The translations under genes were made by a program, and so were the position numbers. A DNA stretch of 34,287 nt from Gammaproteobacteria bacterium. Lineage in GTDB: Bacteria > Pseudomonadota > Gammaproteobacteria > Porifericomitales > Porifericomitaceae. Location of the stretch: the NCBI GenBank assembly GCA_014238615.1, contig JABAAT010000042.1, positions 1-34,287 of the forward strand, in the 5' to 3' direction. Shown here piece by piece: positions 24,538-32,601 of the stretch. Each line of letters begins with the position of its first letter. Position 1 is the first letter of the stretch. The notes below the pieces were generated by a model that saw nothing but the letters and a program-made list of their open reading frames with translations, was not told where the DNA came from and did no database searches.

Positions 24538-25196
24538 TCCGGGGTCAGCCGACCGGCTTCCAGGTGCATTTGGCGCTTGCAGCATTTCGCCAGGTCCGAG
24601 TCGTGGGTGGCGATCAGCAGGGTGGAGCCGTGCGTCGCGTTCAGCTCCAGCAGCAGTTCGGCGATGCGCCTTGCGCTTGTGCGATCCAGGTTGCCGGTGG
24701 GTTCGTCGGCGAACAGCATGCGTGGCGCCGTGACAAAGGCGCGCGCCAGGGCCACGCGCTGCTGCTCGCCGCCGGAGAGTTGCGGTGGGTAGTGTTTTGT
24801 GCGTTGCTCCAGGCCGACTCTTCGCAGTTCCTCCCTGGCTCGCTCGGGGGCCTCGGGATCGTTTACAAGGCTGAGCGGCAGCATGACGTTTTCCAGCGCC
24901 GTGAAAGTCGGCAGCAGTTGAAAGGATTGAAACACGAATCCGACGCGGCCGGCGCGCAGCCTGTCGCGGCCGCTCTCGTCCAGGGCGCCGAGCTCCACGC
25001 CGTCCAGCAGCACCCTCCCGGAACTGGGGCGGTCCAGGCCGGCCAGCAGGCCGAGCAGGGTGGATTTGCCGGAACCGGAGACTCCCTTGACCGCCGCACT
25101 GTCCCCTTTGTCCAGTTCCAGGTTGACCTCATGTAAAATGCTGAGTCGGCCGTTGGCCGTGGTGACCTGTTTACAGAGAGCTTCGGCGATCAGCAT
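24534..25196 (-). CDS. ybbA: ABC transporter ATPase of the YbbA/LolD type
   Basis: A 220-residue nucleotide-binding subunit. It has Walker A GVSGSGKST, the Q-loop region VGFVFQSFQLLPTFTALENV, the signature LSGGEQQRVALARA, Walker B MLFADEPTGNLD and the H-loop IATHD. The ATG at 25196 (MLIAEALCK) follows AGGAG by 3 bases and fits the family N-terminus. An upstream in-frame ATG at 25220 would overlap the divergent tesA start codon. It is coupled to ybbP by a 4-bp overlap. Divergent arrangement with tesA matches E. coli. Confidence 0.93.
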   Translation of the reverse strand: MLIAEALCKQVTTANGRLSILHEVNLELDKGDSAAVKGVSGSGKSTLLGLLAGLDRPSSGRVLLDGVELGALDESGRDRLRAGRVGFVFQSFQLLPTFTALENVMLPLSLVNDPEAPERAREELRRVGLEQRTKHYPPQLSGGEQQRVALARAFVTAPRMLFADEPTGNLDRTSARRIAELLLELNATHGSTLLIATHDSDLAKCCKRQMHLEAGRLTPE

Positions 25197-25218
25197 AGTC
25201 TCCTGCGGAGCGTGCCTC

Positions 25219-25866
25219 ATGTTTTTAAGAGTCCTGTTTGTTTCGTGCCTGTGGTGGGTGGTGAGCGGGCCCGCCAGCGGGGCTCCCGCCGAAGTTTCCA
25301 GGACTCTTCTGATCCTGGGAGACAGTCTCAGCTTTGCTTACAGGATGCCCGTTGAACAAGGGTGGGTGGCGCTCCTGGAGCGGCGTTTGCGCGCCCTTGA
25401 CTACCCTTACCGGGTGCACAACGCCAGTATTGTCGGCCTGACCAGCGGTGGCGCCCTGGCGCGCATGGATGCGCTGTTGTCTGAAGTGCGTCCCGCGCTG
25501 ACCATCGTGGAACTGGGCGCCAACGATGGGCTGCGCGCCCGGGATCCGCGGCTCCTGCGCACTAACCTGCTCGCTGTCGTGCGGCGTTTACAGACCGCCG
25601 GCAGCAAGGTGCTGTTGCTCCCCATGCGCTTGCCGCCCAATTACAGTGCGGCTTACAGGGAGAGCTTTCAATCAGTTTACCATGCGGTGGCGGAGGCTTC
25701 CGGGGTGCCGCTGGGAGGTCGCATGCTGGCTGGTTTCGCCGCCGATGCGTCTGCTTTCCAGCTCGACGGTGTGCATCCCACGGCCGCCGTGCAGGGGCGC
25801 ATCCTGGAGAATATCTGGCCGTCATTGGAAGCACTGCTTCAGCCGCCCATGTCCGATGCACAATAA
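25219..25866 (+). CDS. tesA: SGNH-family thioesterase/lysophospholipase TesA
   Basis: A 215-residue periplasmic esterase that hydrolyses acyl-CoA thioesters and lysophospholipids in characterised relatives. A signal peptide (FLRVLFVSCLWWVVSGPASGA) is followed by the SGNH blocks: LGDSLSFAYRM with the nucleophile Ser, the oxyanion-hole Gly and Asn (block III ELGANDGLRARDP), and DGVHPT with the catalytic Asp and His near the C-terminus. CGGAG lies 8 bp before the ATG. The last 11 bp overlap the Nudix gene. Only 22 bp separate it from the preferred divergent ybbA start, so at least one promoter must lie within a coding region. Confidence 0.93.
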   Translation: MFLRVLFVSCLWWVVSGPASGAPAEVSRTLLILGDSLSFAYRMPVEQGWVALLERRLRALDYPYRVHNASIVGLTSGGALARMDALLSEVRPALTIVELGANDGLRARDPRLLRTNLLAVVRRLQTAGSKVLLLPMRLPPNYSAAYRESFQSVYHAVAEASGVPLGGRMLAGFAADASAFQLDGVHPTAAVQGRILENIWPSLEALLQPPMSDAQ

Positions 25867-26440
25867 GTATTGTCCCCGTTGCGGCGCCGCGGCGATGCGT
25901 GCGTGCGTGCCCGAGGGTGACAACCGGAACCGCGCGGTCTGCGCCGAGTGTTCCTACATCGATTACCGGAATCCGCGCATTGTGGCGGGTTGCATCGCCG
26001 CCTGGGAAGATCGGGTGCTGCTTTGTCTGCGTGCCATTGAGCCCCGTGCCGGCGCCTGGACGCTGCCGGCCGGGTTCATGGAAAACGATGAGAGCGTCTC
26101 CGAAGCCGCGCAGCGCGAGACCCTGGAAGAAGCCAACGCGCACGTGGAGTTGCAGGGACTCTCCAGTGTGCTCAGTGTGCCGTATGCCAACCAGGTGCAC
26201 CTCATGTTCCGCGCACGCCTGTTCGCGCCCTCCTGCTCTCCCGGCCCGGAAAGCCGCGCCGTGCGGCTCTTCCAGGAACAGCAGGTGCCCTGGGAGGAGC
26301 TCGCTTTTTCCTCCGTCTCCCAGGCCCTCAAATTCTATTTCGCCGATCGTTCCGCCGGGCGCTTCCAGTTGCATGTTGGCGATATCCTGAAGCACGGTTC
26401 GGACTGGGTGCTGCGCGAGCATTTTCCGGTTTCTCCCTGA
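25856..26440 (+). CDS. Zinc-ribbon Nudix hydrolase
   Basis: A 194-residue Nudix protein. The N-terminus has a zinc ribbon (YCPRCG and VCAECSY) as in NudC-like and related hydrolases. The Nudix box is complete: G-FMEND-E-SVSEAAQ-RETLEEANA, which fits GX5EX7REUXEEXXU. The preceding AGAWTLPAGF is typical. Substrates of this type include NADH, ADP-ribose and related nucleoside diphosphates; the exact one cannot be told. It is 194 residues, shorter than NudC, with no NudC-like N-terminal domain. It overlaps tesA by 11 bp and is probably co-transcribed with it. Confidence 0.87.
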   Translation: MHNKYCPRCGAAAMRACVPEGDNRNRAVCAECSYIDYRNPRIVAGCIAAWEDRVLLCLRAIEPRAGAWTLPAGFMENDESVSEAAQRETLEEANAHVELQGLSSVLSVPYANQVHLMFRARLFAPSCSPGPESRAVRLFQEQQVPWEELAFSSVSQALKFYFADRSAGRFQLHVGDILKHGSDWVLREHFPVSP

Positions 26441-26708
26441 GGCGTCCGCTCGGCATGGCTGTAGACCGTGCCGGTTGTGTGCGGCCGTTATACTATGGCG
26501 TCGGTATGGGGAGGGTGTTTCGTCCCTGGCATTTGCGGACGGCGCTCCTTGTTTCCAGGTGCGGCAGGCGGGCTTCGCGTTGCTTCGTTCCGGGAGTGTG
26601 CCCGCGGGTCCGGGTCCGCGTGTTCGTGTTTATGGGGGTGTTCCTGGGGGTGCCCCGGGGGTGTTTTCCGGGAGAAAGGCGATTGACAGCTTCGGCTGGG
26701 AGAACTGC
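26441..26708 (+). promoter_or_regulatory. Leader of sat with a possible -10 box and G-quadruplex motif
   Basis: No gene is supported in these 268 bases, although the sat frame stays open upstream. TATACT at 26489-26494 could be a -10 box, without a good -35. At 26634-26672 lie runs of G5, G5, G5 and G3 separated by 7, 6 and 8 bases. GGGAG lies about 7 bases before the sat ATG. Confidence 0.4.
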
Positions 26709-27935
26709 ATGATTCCACCTTATGGCGGGCGGCCCCTGGCGCCGCTTCGCGTGACCGATACGCGGGAGCTCCAGGAGTTGCGCCTGGAAGCCGAGGGCCT
26801 GCCCGCGCTGCTGCTGAATTCGGCCGCCGCGGCGAATGCCGTGATGCTGGGGGCCGGTTACTTCAGTCCGCTTCCGGGTTACATGAATATCGCCGATGCG
26901 CTTTCCGTGGCTGATACCTGGCATACCCGTGAGGGCCTGTTCTGGCCCGTGCCCTGCCTGAACCTGTGCACCGCCGAGGCCGTGGCCGAGCTGGGGGGTG
27001 CCGAACGCATCGCCTTGCGGGATCCGAACCGCCTCGGACACCCGGTGTTGGCGGTGCAGGATCTGGCGGCCGTGGAGGAATTGTCCGACGCCTGCCTGGA
27101 ACACCTGGCGCGCTGCATCTTCGGCAGCGTGGATCGGGAGCACCCGGGAGTGCGGGTATTCAGTACGCTGGGAAGTCGTGTGCTCTCCGGTCCCCTGCGC
27201 GTGCTGGACGGCAGTTATTTCGAGGAGGACTTCCCAGGGACCTTTCGAAGTGCGCCGCAACTGCGTACCGCCCTGGAAGAACGCGGTTGGCGGCGCACGG
27301 TGGCTTTCCAGACCCGCAACCCCATGCATCGGGCGCATGAAGAGCTGTGCAAGATGGCCATGCAGGCCGTGGACGCGGACGGCCTGCTCATCCACATGCT
27401 GCTCGGCAAACTCAAGCCGGGGGATATTCCCGCCCTGGTGCGCGATGCCGCCATCCGTAAGATGGTGGAGTTGTATTTCCCACGGGACTCGGCGTTCATC
27501 GCCGGCTATGGCTTTGACATGCTCTATGCCGGGCCGCGCGAAGCCGTGCTGCACGCGATCTTTCGTCAGAACGCCGGCTGCAGCCACTTGATCGTCGGGC
27601 GCGATCATGCAGGCGTGGGGAGCTTCTACAGTCCTTTCGAGGCCCAGGAAGTATTTGAACAGCACGTTCCTCCCGGGGCTTTGCAGATCGAGATCTTCAA
27701 GGCGGATCACACGGCCTGGTCACGCCGCCTGGGGCGGGTGGTGATGATGCGCGACGCGCCGGATCACAAGGCGGAGGATTTCGTTCTGCTGTCCGGCACC
27801 CGGGTGCGGGAGTTGCTGGCGGCCGGGGAGGAGCTGCCGGAGGAGTTCGCGCGCCCGGAGGTGGCCGCGATTCTGCGCGACCATTACCGTGCCCAGAACG
27901 GCGCCGAGGCCGGGGCGCGGGCCGCCGCCTCCTGA
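26709..27935 (+). CDS. sat: ATP sulfurylase, dissimilatory sulfur-oxidiser type
   Basis: A 408-residue sulfate adenylyltransferase. In sulfur oxidisers it runs from APS and pyrophosphate to ATP and sulfate; in assimilation it runs the other way. A PUA-like N-terminal domain (GLPALLLNSAAAANAVMLGAGYF, partial quote) is followed by the catalytic domain with FQTRNPMHRAHEELC, HMLLGKLKPGDIP, GYGFDMLYAGPREAVLHA and the nucleotide loop VGRDHAGVGSFYSPF. HMLLGKLK replaces the HPLVGxTK usual in many bacterial Sat, and IEIFKADHTAWSRRLG replaces the CxxC-containing segment of zinc-type Sat; both match the form in purple sulfur bacteria as I recall it. The ATG at 26709 gives the family N-terminus MIPPYGG. 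It stops 2 bp from a convergent gene. Confidence 0.93.
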   Translation: MIPPYGGRPLAPLRVTDTRELQELRLEAEGLPALLLNSAAAANAVMLGAGYFSPLPGYMNIADALSVADTWHTREGLFWPVPCLNLCTAEAVAELGGAERIALRDPNRLGHPVLAVQDLAAVEELSDACLEHLARCIFGSVDREHPGVRVFSTLGSRVLSGPLRVLDGSYFEEDFPGTFRSAPQLRTALEERGWRRTVAFQTRNPMHRAHEELCKMAMQAVDADGLLIHMLLGKLKPGDIPALVRDAAIRKMVELYFPRDSAFIAGYGFDMLYAGPREAVLHAIFRQNAGCSHLIVGRDHAGVGSFYSPFEAQEVFEQHVPPGALQIEIFKADHTAWSRRLGRVVMMRDAPDHKAEDFVLLSGTRVRELLAAGEELPEEFARPEVAAILRDHYRAQNGAEAGARAAAS

Positions 27936-27937
27936 GC

Positions 27938-28267
27938 CTAGGAAGCGGCTCCGAAGAACATCACCAGCAGGGCCGCCAGGGCGAACAGCAGTGCGACGCT
28001 TGCCAGCAAGGCAAACCAGCGCAGGCGTTGCCGCAATGCCTGCACTTCCTTTCCCAGGGTCTTGTTGTGTCCCAGGAGTTCCTCCAGGAGTTTGCGGCGG
28101 CCGGCGGCGTCGTCTTTTTCCAGCAGTTCATGCATTTGTCCGGCGGCGCCCCCGCTTTTGAGGCGCCTCGCGCCGCTGAAAAAGCGCAAGACGCGGAACA
28201 GGCCGAACAGCAGGCGGAAATAGAAGAGCAACTTGTTCCAGATGCCCCCAATGAGTTCTTTCAGCAC
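27938..28267 (-). CDS. Small membrane protein with a coiled-coil segment
   Basis: A 109-residue protein I do not recognise. The N-terminal 35 residues are aromatic and hydrophobic with basic residues (LLFYFRLLFGLFRVLRFF) and could lie at the membrane surface. A polar, probably coiled-coil stretch follows (HELLEKDDAAGRRKLLEELL, then NKTLGKEVQALRQRLR). A C-terminal transmembrane helix ends the protein (FALLASVALLFALAALLVMFF). It is 17 bp downstream of the antiporter gene and may be the last gene of the Hvf operon. No function can be assigned. Confidence 0.65.
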   Translation of the reverse strand: MLKELIGGIWNKLLFYFRLLFGLFRVLRFFSGARRLKSGGAAGQMHELLEKDDAAGRRKLLEELLGHNKTLGKEVQALRQRLRWFALLASVALLFALAALLVMFFGAAS

Positions 28268-28284
28268 GTTCTCACCCTCCTGAC

Positions 28285-29541
28285 TCAGGTATTCGGATTG
28301 ACCCTGGGGTGTGCGGCCCCCCGGTCACAGAGGCGTGGAAAGGTGATGCCCTGCACCAGGAGGCCGAACAACACCACGCCGTAGGCGATGGATTGTACCG
28401 TGAACCAGTAGTTCAGCCTGGTGGGCAGGGCCAGGGCCAGGGCCAGGGTGATCACGCCGCAGCTGCCGCCCCAGAACAGCGGCGGCAGCAGGCCCAGGCG
28501 TTGCCCCCGAGGCAGGGTCGGCGTCAACGCGGCCAGCACCAGGGCGCGTGCTATCAGCACGGCGCCGATGCCAATGAGGATCGCAAGCCAGCGCTTTTCA
28601 AACATCAGCCACTGGAAGGTGACGCCGGCCAGCAGGAACACCAGGTGCTCCAGGGCGTGTTCGCTCGCCTTCCACCAGCCGCGACAGTCACGGATGCGTT
28701 GTCCTGCCTCATTTCCTGTCCCATGTCCCGTCCCTTCCAGGTGCGGGCGCACGACGAGCGCCGCGGCCGCTACCGCCATCACGCCTGAAATCCCCAGCTG
28801 GTTGCTTGCGAACAGGTTCAGGCCGTAGGCCAGCGCCAGGGTAATCAACAGCTGCGCGGGCGCGCTCTGGGCGAGCGCCAGCAGCGGCCGGGCCAGTAGT
28901 CCGAACGCGGCGCCCAGCAGCAGGCCGCCGCCGGTGTAGTAGAAGAAGTAGGGGACAGCCTGGGTCAGGGCACTCCCCGCCTCCGCCTGGCCCGGTTGGG
29001 CCGGGAGGGCCAGCAGGAACATGAACAGCGCGATGGCGGAGGCCTCGGTGCCCATGGTTTCGCCTTCCAGCAGCATGCGCGCCTTTGCCGGCAGCCGCCG
29101 GGTCGTGGAGATAAGCGGAGAGGCATCGGTGCAGGAGAGCAGGGTCCCGGTCAAGAGCGCGGCCAGCCAGGGGAAGCCCTGGGGGGCGCCGATGCCGTAA
29201 TAGAGCAGCAGCGCGGTCAGGCCGGCCACGAGCAGGGTCAGGGGCAAAGAGAGCAGCAGCACCAGCAGCAGGACGCGCGCCGGGTGCCGTGCGGAGCGGG
29301 GCTGGAAGGCCAGGACGCTGTAGAAGACCAGGGTGGGAATCGCGCACTGGGTGATGAGATCTTTGAAGCGATCCCAGCGCAGGCCCGTGTCCCAGCCGAG
29401 CACTACGCAGAGTTCTCCGGCCGCGTAACCCAGGGCCAACATGAAGAGGCCCGTGGGCATCCGCCAGCGCGTCGCCAGCCGTTCCAGCGGCACCGCCAGC
29501 GGCAGCAGGCAGCAGGCGAACAGCAGGGTGTTCGAAGTCAA
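28285..29541 (-). CDS. Na+/H+ antiporter-like (CPA1-type) membrane protein
   Basis: A 418-residue polytopic protein with about 12 hydrophobic segments, resembling cation:proton antiporters of the CPA family. Acidic residues in the membrane fit ion binding: SCTDASPLIS (near 138) and LLEGETMGTEASAIALFMFL (near 160). The later segment AGVTFQWLMFEKRW and the C-terminal GGSCGVITLALALALP also fit. Ion specificity is unknown. It follows hvfX by 40 bp and has the same orientation, so it is plausibly expressed with the copper-RiPP genes, though it is not a standard member of such clusters. Confidence 0.75.
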   Translation of the reverse strand: MTSNTLLFACCLLPLAVPLERLATRWRMPTGLFMLALGYAAGELCVVLGWDTGLRWDRFKDLITQCAIPTLVFYSVLAFQPRSARHPARVLLLVLLLSLPLTLLVAGLTALLLYYGIGAPQGFPWLAALLTGTLLSCTDASPLISTTRRLPAKARMLLEGETMGTEASAIALFMFLLALPAQPGQAEAGSALTQAVPYFFYYTGGGLLLGAAFGLLARPLLALAQSAPAQLLITLALAYGLNLFASNQLGISGVMAVAAAALVVRPHLEGTGHGTGNEAGQRIRDCRGWWKASEHALEHLVFLLAGVTFQWLMFEKRWLAILIGIGAVLIARALVLAALTPTLPRGQRLGLLPPLFWGGSCGVITLALALALPTRLNYWFTVQSIAYGVVLFGLLVQGITFPRLCDRGAAHPRVNPNT

Positions 29542-29581
29542 GCAGGAACGCTGCTTTGTGTGGGTGGCGGCGGCCCGGCGT

Positions 29582-30187
29582 TCAGGGTGACGCGCGGTCG
29601 GCGTAGCACCGCCTCACCCAGTGGTCCACGCTGCAGTAACGCCCGGCCCCCCAGAAGAACAATGTCAGCAGCATGATCAGGTAGGTGACCGGGAACTCGA
29701 GGCCGTTGGTCAGGATGACGAATGGACCGTGTTCGGTCAGCCAGGACTCCCTGCCGTGGCGTCTCAGGACCTGCCTGCCCTGGTCGGTACGAACCTTGAT
29801 GGCCTGGGCGTCTTCCGCGGTGTGCATCAGTACCGGGTTGGGCTGAGTCTGGCCGATGGCGTACCAGCCCTTGTCCCAGTGCACGGTGTAGGCGGCTATG
29901 ACCATGGTGAACATCAGCGGCAGACTGATCCAGCGCGTGCAGAAACCCACCAGCAGCAGGAAGGCGCCGACAAATTCGGTGAGACTGGCCAGCCAGTACA
30001 TCAGCGTCGGCAGGGGGAGCTCCAGGCTCTCACTGAACCAGCGGATGGTACTTTCAGGATTCTGCAATTTGCGCCAGCCGGCCATCAGGAAGATGGGAAA
30101 CAGGTAGAGGCGCAACGCCAGGGGCGCCAGGAAGTCAACACCACGGGTGCTGTCCAGTAATGCTTGTGCCTTCAGCAGGAGTTTCAT
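29582..30187 (-). CDS. hvfX: DoxX-family protein of the HvfX type
   Basis: A 201-residue DoxX-like membrane protein with four hydrophobic helices. The N-terminal LALRLYLFPIFLMAGWRKLQN is the usual DoxX start. MYWLASLTEFVGAFLLLVGF and SLPLMFTMVIAAYTVHWDKG follow, and the C-terminal ILTNGLEFPVTYLIMLLTLF closes it. A polar loop of about 50 residues lies between helices 3 and 4. Such DoxX proteins are regular members of HvfA-type copper-RiPP clusters and are named HvfX, but their biochemical role is not known. The gene is 73 bp after the glutamate-synthase-like gene. Confidence 0.83.
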   Translation of the reverse strand: MKLLLKAQALLDSTRGVDFLAPLALRLYLFPIFLMAGWRKLQNPESTIRWFSESLELPLPTLMYWLASLTEFVGAFLLLVGFCTRWISLPLMFTMVIAAYTVHWDKGWYAIGQTQPNPVLMHTAEDAQAIKVRTDQGRQVLRRHGRESWLTEHGPFVILTNGLEFPVTYLIMLLTLFFWGAGRYCSVDHWVRRCYADRASP

Positions 30188-30260
30188 GTGGGTTCTCTCA
30201 TGAGGGTTTGTGAATAGGGCCCAGGGTACGAAGGTGGATACGGGTGTGTCCGCGGTTGGT

Positions 30261-31784
30261 TTACGAAATGCCCGGGTGGGATGCGGGCGTGGCCTCGGCT
30301 GGCGCGGCGGCGCTTAACTCCGGGTGCAACTCGTCCAGGGGAATCGAGAGGCCGTTCTGCATGACCACCCGGGCGTGGTAGCGGCGCAGGCGGCGCGGCG
30401 TGGGGACACCGCAGGAGTGCGCGATGATGCAGACCTCCTTGCTCAGGTTGCGCGCGTAGTTTGCAACCCGCTGCGCCTTGTCTTCCGGCACCAGGCCCTT
30501 CTGCAGGCGTAGATTGTGCGTGGTGATGCCGGTGGGGCAGGTGTTCTTGTTGCATTGCAGGGCCTGGATGCAGCCCAGGGCGAACATGAAGCCGCGCGCC
30601 GAGACTGTGAAATCAGCGCCCACGCACAGGGCCCATGCCACGTCGGCGGGCGTGACCAACTTGCCCGAGGCGATCACCCGGATGCGCTCGCGCAGCCCAT
30701 ACTCTTTCAGCTTATCCACCACCAGCGGCAGGCTTTCCTTGAGCGGCAGACCCACGGCGTCGATAAGCGGCATGGGGGCGGCGCCGGTGCCGCCCTCGGC
30801 CCCGTCCACGGTGATGAAGTCAGGCGCCGTTTCCAGTCCACGCGCCACGATCTCCTTGAACAGCACGTCCAGCCAGCCGTAGGCGCCGATCACCGCCTTG
30901 AACCCGGTGGGTTTGCCCGTGATGTTGCGCACCCTTTCGAGCATCACCAGCAAATCCTCATGGCTGTTGATCTCCGGATGGCGGTTGGGGCTGAGCGAAT
31001 CATGTCCCGGGGTAATTCCCCGGATGTGCGCGATCTCCTCTGTCACCTTGCCGCCCGGGAGGATACCGCCCTTGCCCGGCTTGGCGCCCTGGCTGAGCTT
31101 CAATTCGAACATCCGCACCTGGTCGTGGGAGGCCACTTCGCGCAGCTTGTCATCATCCAGACCGCCGTCCTTGTCGCGCACGCCGTACTTGGCCGTGCCG
31201 ATCTGGAAGATGATGTCCGCGCCGCCCGCCAGGTGGTGTGGCGACAGGCCGCCCTCGCCGGTGTTCATCCAGCAGCCGGCCATGCGCGCGCCCGAGGAGA
31301 GCGCCAGCACGGCCGGCTTGGAGATGGCGCCGTAGCTCATGCCGGAGATGTTGCAGATGGAGTTCGTGGTGTAAGGATGTTTGCAGTCGGTGCCGAGGGT
31401 GATTTCTTCTGGCTGACTGGCGTCGCTGGCCAGGGTCGGATAGGGGCAGTTCACGAACAGCACCGTGCCGATGGGGTTCAGATCGCGTGTGGAGCCGAAG
31501 GCCACCGTGTTACTGATGTCCTTGGCGGCCCGGTAGGTCCAGCTGCGCTGCGCCCGGTTGAAGGGCATTTCCTCGCGATCCATGGAGAAGAAGTACTGCC
31601 TGAAGAATTCGCCCATGTGTTCAAAGAGGTAGCGGAAGCGCCCGACGACCGGGAAATTGCGCCGCACCGCGTGCTGGGTTTGGGTGACGTCGATGATAAA
31701 CAGTACGATCACGACCAGCACCACGGCGCCGATGGCGAAGATAAACAGGGCCGCCATGATCTCGATGAGGTTGACTACGTCCAT
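30261..31784 (-). CDS. Membrane-anchored FMN/Fe-S glutamate-synthase-like oxidoreductase
   Basis: A 507-residue protein related to the FMN-binding synthase domain of the glutamate synthase large subunit (GltB). An N-terminal membrane helix (MAALFIFAIGAVVLVVIVLF) anchors it. The catalytic barrel has GMSYGAISKPAVLALSSGA, GEGGLSPHH, QGAKPGKGGILPG, SHEDLLVMLERV, DGAEGGTGAAP and the Cys triad CIQALQCNKNTC, which matches the 3Fe-4S site of GltB. There is no glutaminase domain and no partner small subunit here, so it is unlikely to make glutamate in the classical way. It lies 14 bp after hvfC and is probably part of the Hvf operon. A redox role in the maturation of the peptide is a guess. Confidence 0.83.
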   Translation of the reverse strand: MDVVNLIEIMAALFIFAIGAVVLVVIVLFIIDVTQTQHAVRRNFPVVGRFRYLFEHMGEFFRQYFFSMDREEMPFNRAQRSWTYRAAKDISNTVAFGSTRDLNPIGTVLFVNCPYPTLASDASQPEEITLGTDCKHPYTTNSICNISGMSYGAISKPAVLALSSGARMAGCWMNTGEGGLSPHHLAGGADIIFQIGTAKYGVRDKDGGLDDDKLREVASHDQVRMFELKLSQGAKPGKGGILPGGKVTEEIAHIRGITPGHDSLSPNRHPEINSHEDLLVMLERVRNITGKPTGFKAVIGAYGWLDVLFKEIVARGLETAPDFITVDGAEGGTGAAPMPLIDAVGLPLKESLPLVVDKLKEYGLRERIRVIASGKLVTPADVAWALCVGADFTVSARGFMFALGCIQALQCNKNTCPTGITTHNLRLQKGLVPEDKAQRVANYARNLSKEVCIIAHSCGVPTPRRLRRYHARVVMQNGLSIPLDELHPELSAAAPAEATPASHPGIS

Positions 31785-31798
31785 AATTGCGTTCTCGT

Positions 31799-32590
31799 TT
31801 AATGGGTGTGTTGGCTGCGGCGGGTTCCGAGCAGGGCCGTCGCGCGGCGCATGCGGGTGAGCAGGGTGACGCCTCCGTCCAGGACCTGCCGCGGCTCCGG
31901 GTGGTGTAGTTCAGCGGCGACCATGCGCAGCAGTTCGCGTCCGTTGAGCGTTGGCCGTTCGTCTATCAGGTCCACGAGCCGCGCCGCGACCCGGTTCAGT
32001 TTCAGGAAACGTACTTTGCCGTCCGGACGCCGGAACAGCCAGAGGTAGGTCGGTTCCCGCCCCGGCGTCGCGGGCCGAAAGGATGAGTTGATGCGTTGTA
32101 CGGGAAATTGGAAGCCCAGGCGATACGCGACCTGGTTGGGGAAGGGCGGGGCCGCCAGCAGGTCGCCTTTTGCGTCCACTTGTTCCGCCGGGGCCGCTTC
32201 CCGCGGGTCGAAGAACAGGGAACCCTGTGCCCACTCGAAGCGGGCCAGGTCTGTCAGAAAGGGGGGGTCGCCGGGCTCCGGCCGGTAGCCCTCCTCCAGG
32301 TATTTCAGAAATTCGCCCGCGAGGCGCGGGAAATAAGGGGTGCGCGCCTGGTGTCGGCGAAAGTAATCGCGCATCAGGGCGTGCCAGCGCGTTTCGTCAA
32401 GCATGTTTCGCAGAACCGGAAAGCTGCGCCGCATGAGGCCTTCCACGTTGTTATAGAACAGCCTCCGGTAGATGCGCATGCGTCGCTCCTCCACGTCGGA
32501 GGGCGCGGCGCAATGCTCCGGGTCCCGCAGATGCCGGGTGAAGGCGCGCTGCACTTCCAGGTGCGAGGGGGGTTGAGATGATGTCGCCAT
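31799..32590 (-). CDS. hvfC: HvfC, DUF2063 partner protein of the MNIO maturase
   Basis: A 263-residue DUF2063 protein. The N-terminal domain has QRAFTRHLRDP and RMRIYRRLFYNNVEGLMRRSFPVLRNML (family start), followed by DYFRRHQARTPYFPRLAGEF and FLTDLARFEWAQ. The C-terminal domain (YLWLFRRPDGKVRFLKLN, then LVDLIDERPTLNGRELL) resembles a peptide-binding PqqD-like winged fold, which would help present the precursor peptide to HvfB. This binding role is inferred from related clusters. It starts 11 bp after hvfB ends and is 14 bp before the glutamate-synthase-like gene. Confidence 0.9.
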   Translation of the reverse strand: MATSSQPPSHLEVQRAFTRHLRDPEHCAAPSDVEERRMRIYRRLFYNNVEGLMRRSFPVLRNMLDETRWHALMRDYFRRHQARTPYFPRLAGEFLKYLEEGYRPEPGDPPFLTDLARFEWAQGSLFFDPREAAPAEQVDAKGDLLAAPPFPNQVAYRLGFQFPVQRINSSFRPATPGREPTYLWLFRRPDGKVRFLKLNRVAARLVDLIDERPTLNGRELLRMVAAELHHPEPRQVLDGGVTLLTRMRRATALLGTRRSQHTH

Positions 32591-32601
32591 GCGGAGCGCC
32601 G

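Noticed and set aside
30516-31802. 428-codon plus-strand frame opposite the GltB-like gene
   Set aside because: Antisense shadow; the opposite strand has clear flavin and iron-sulfur motifs.
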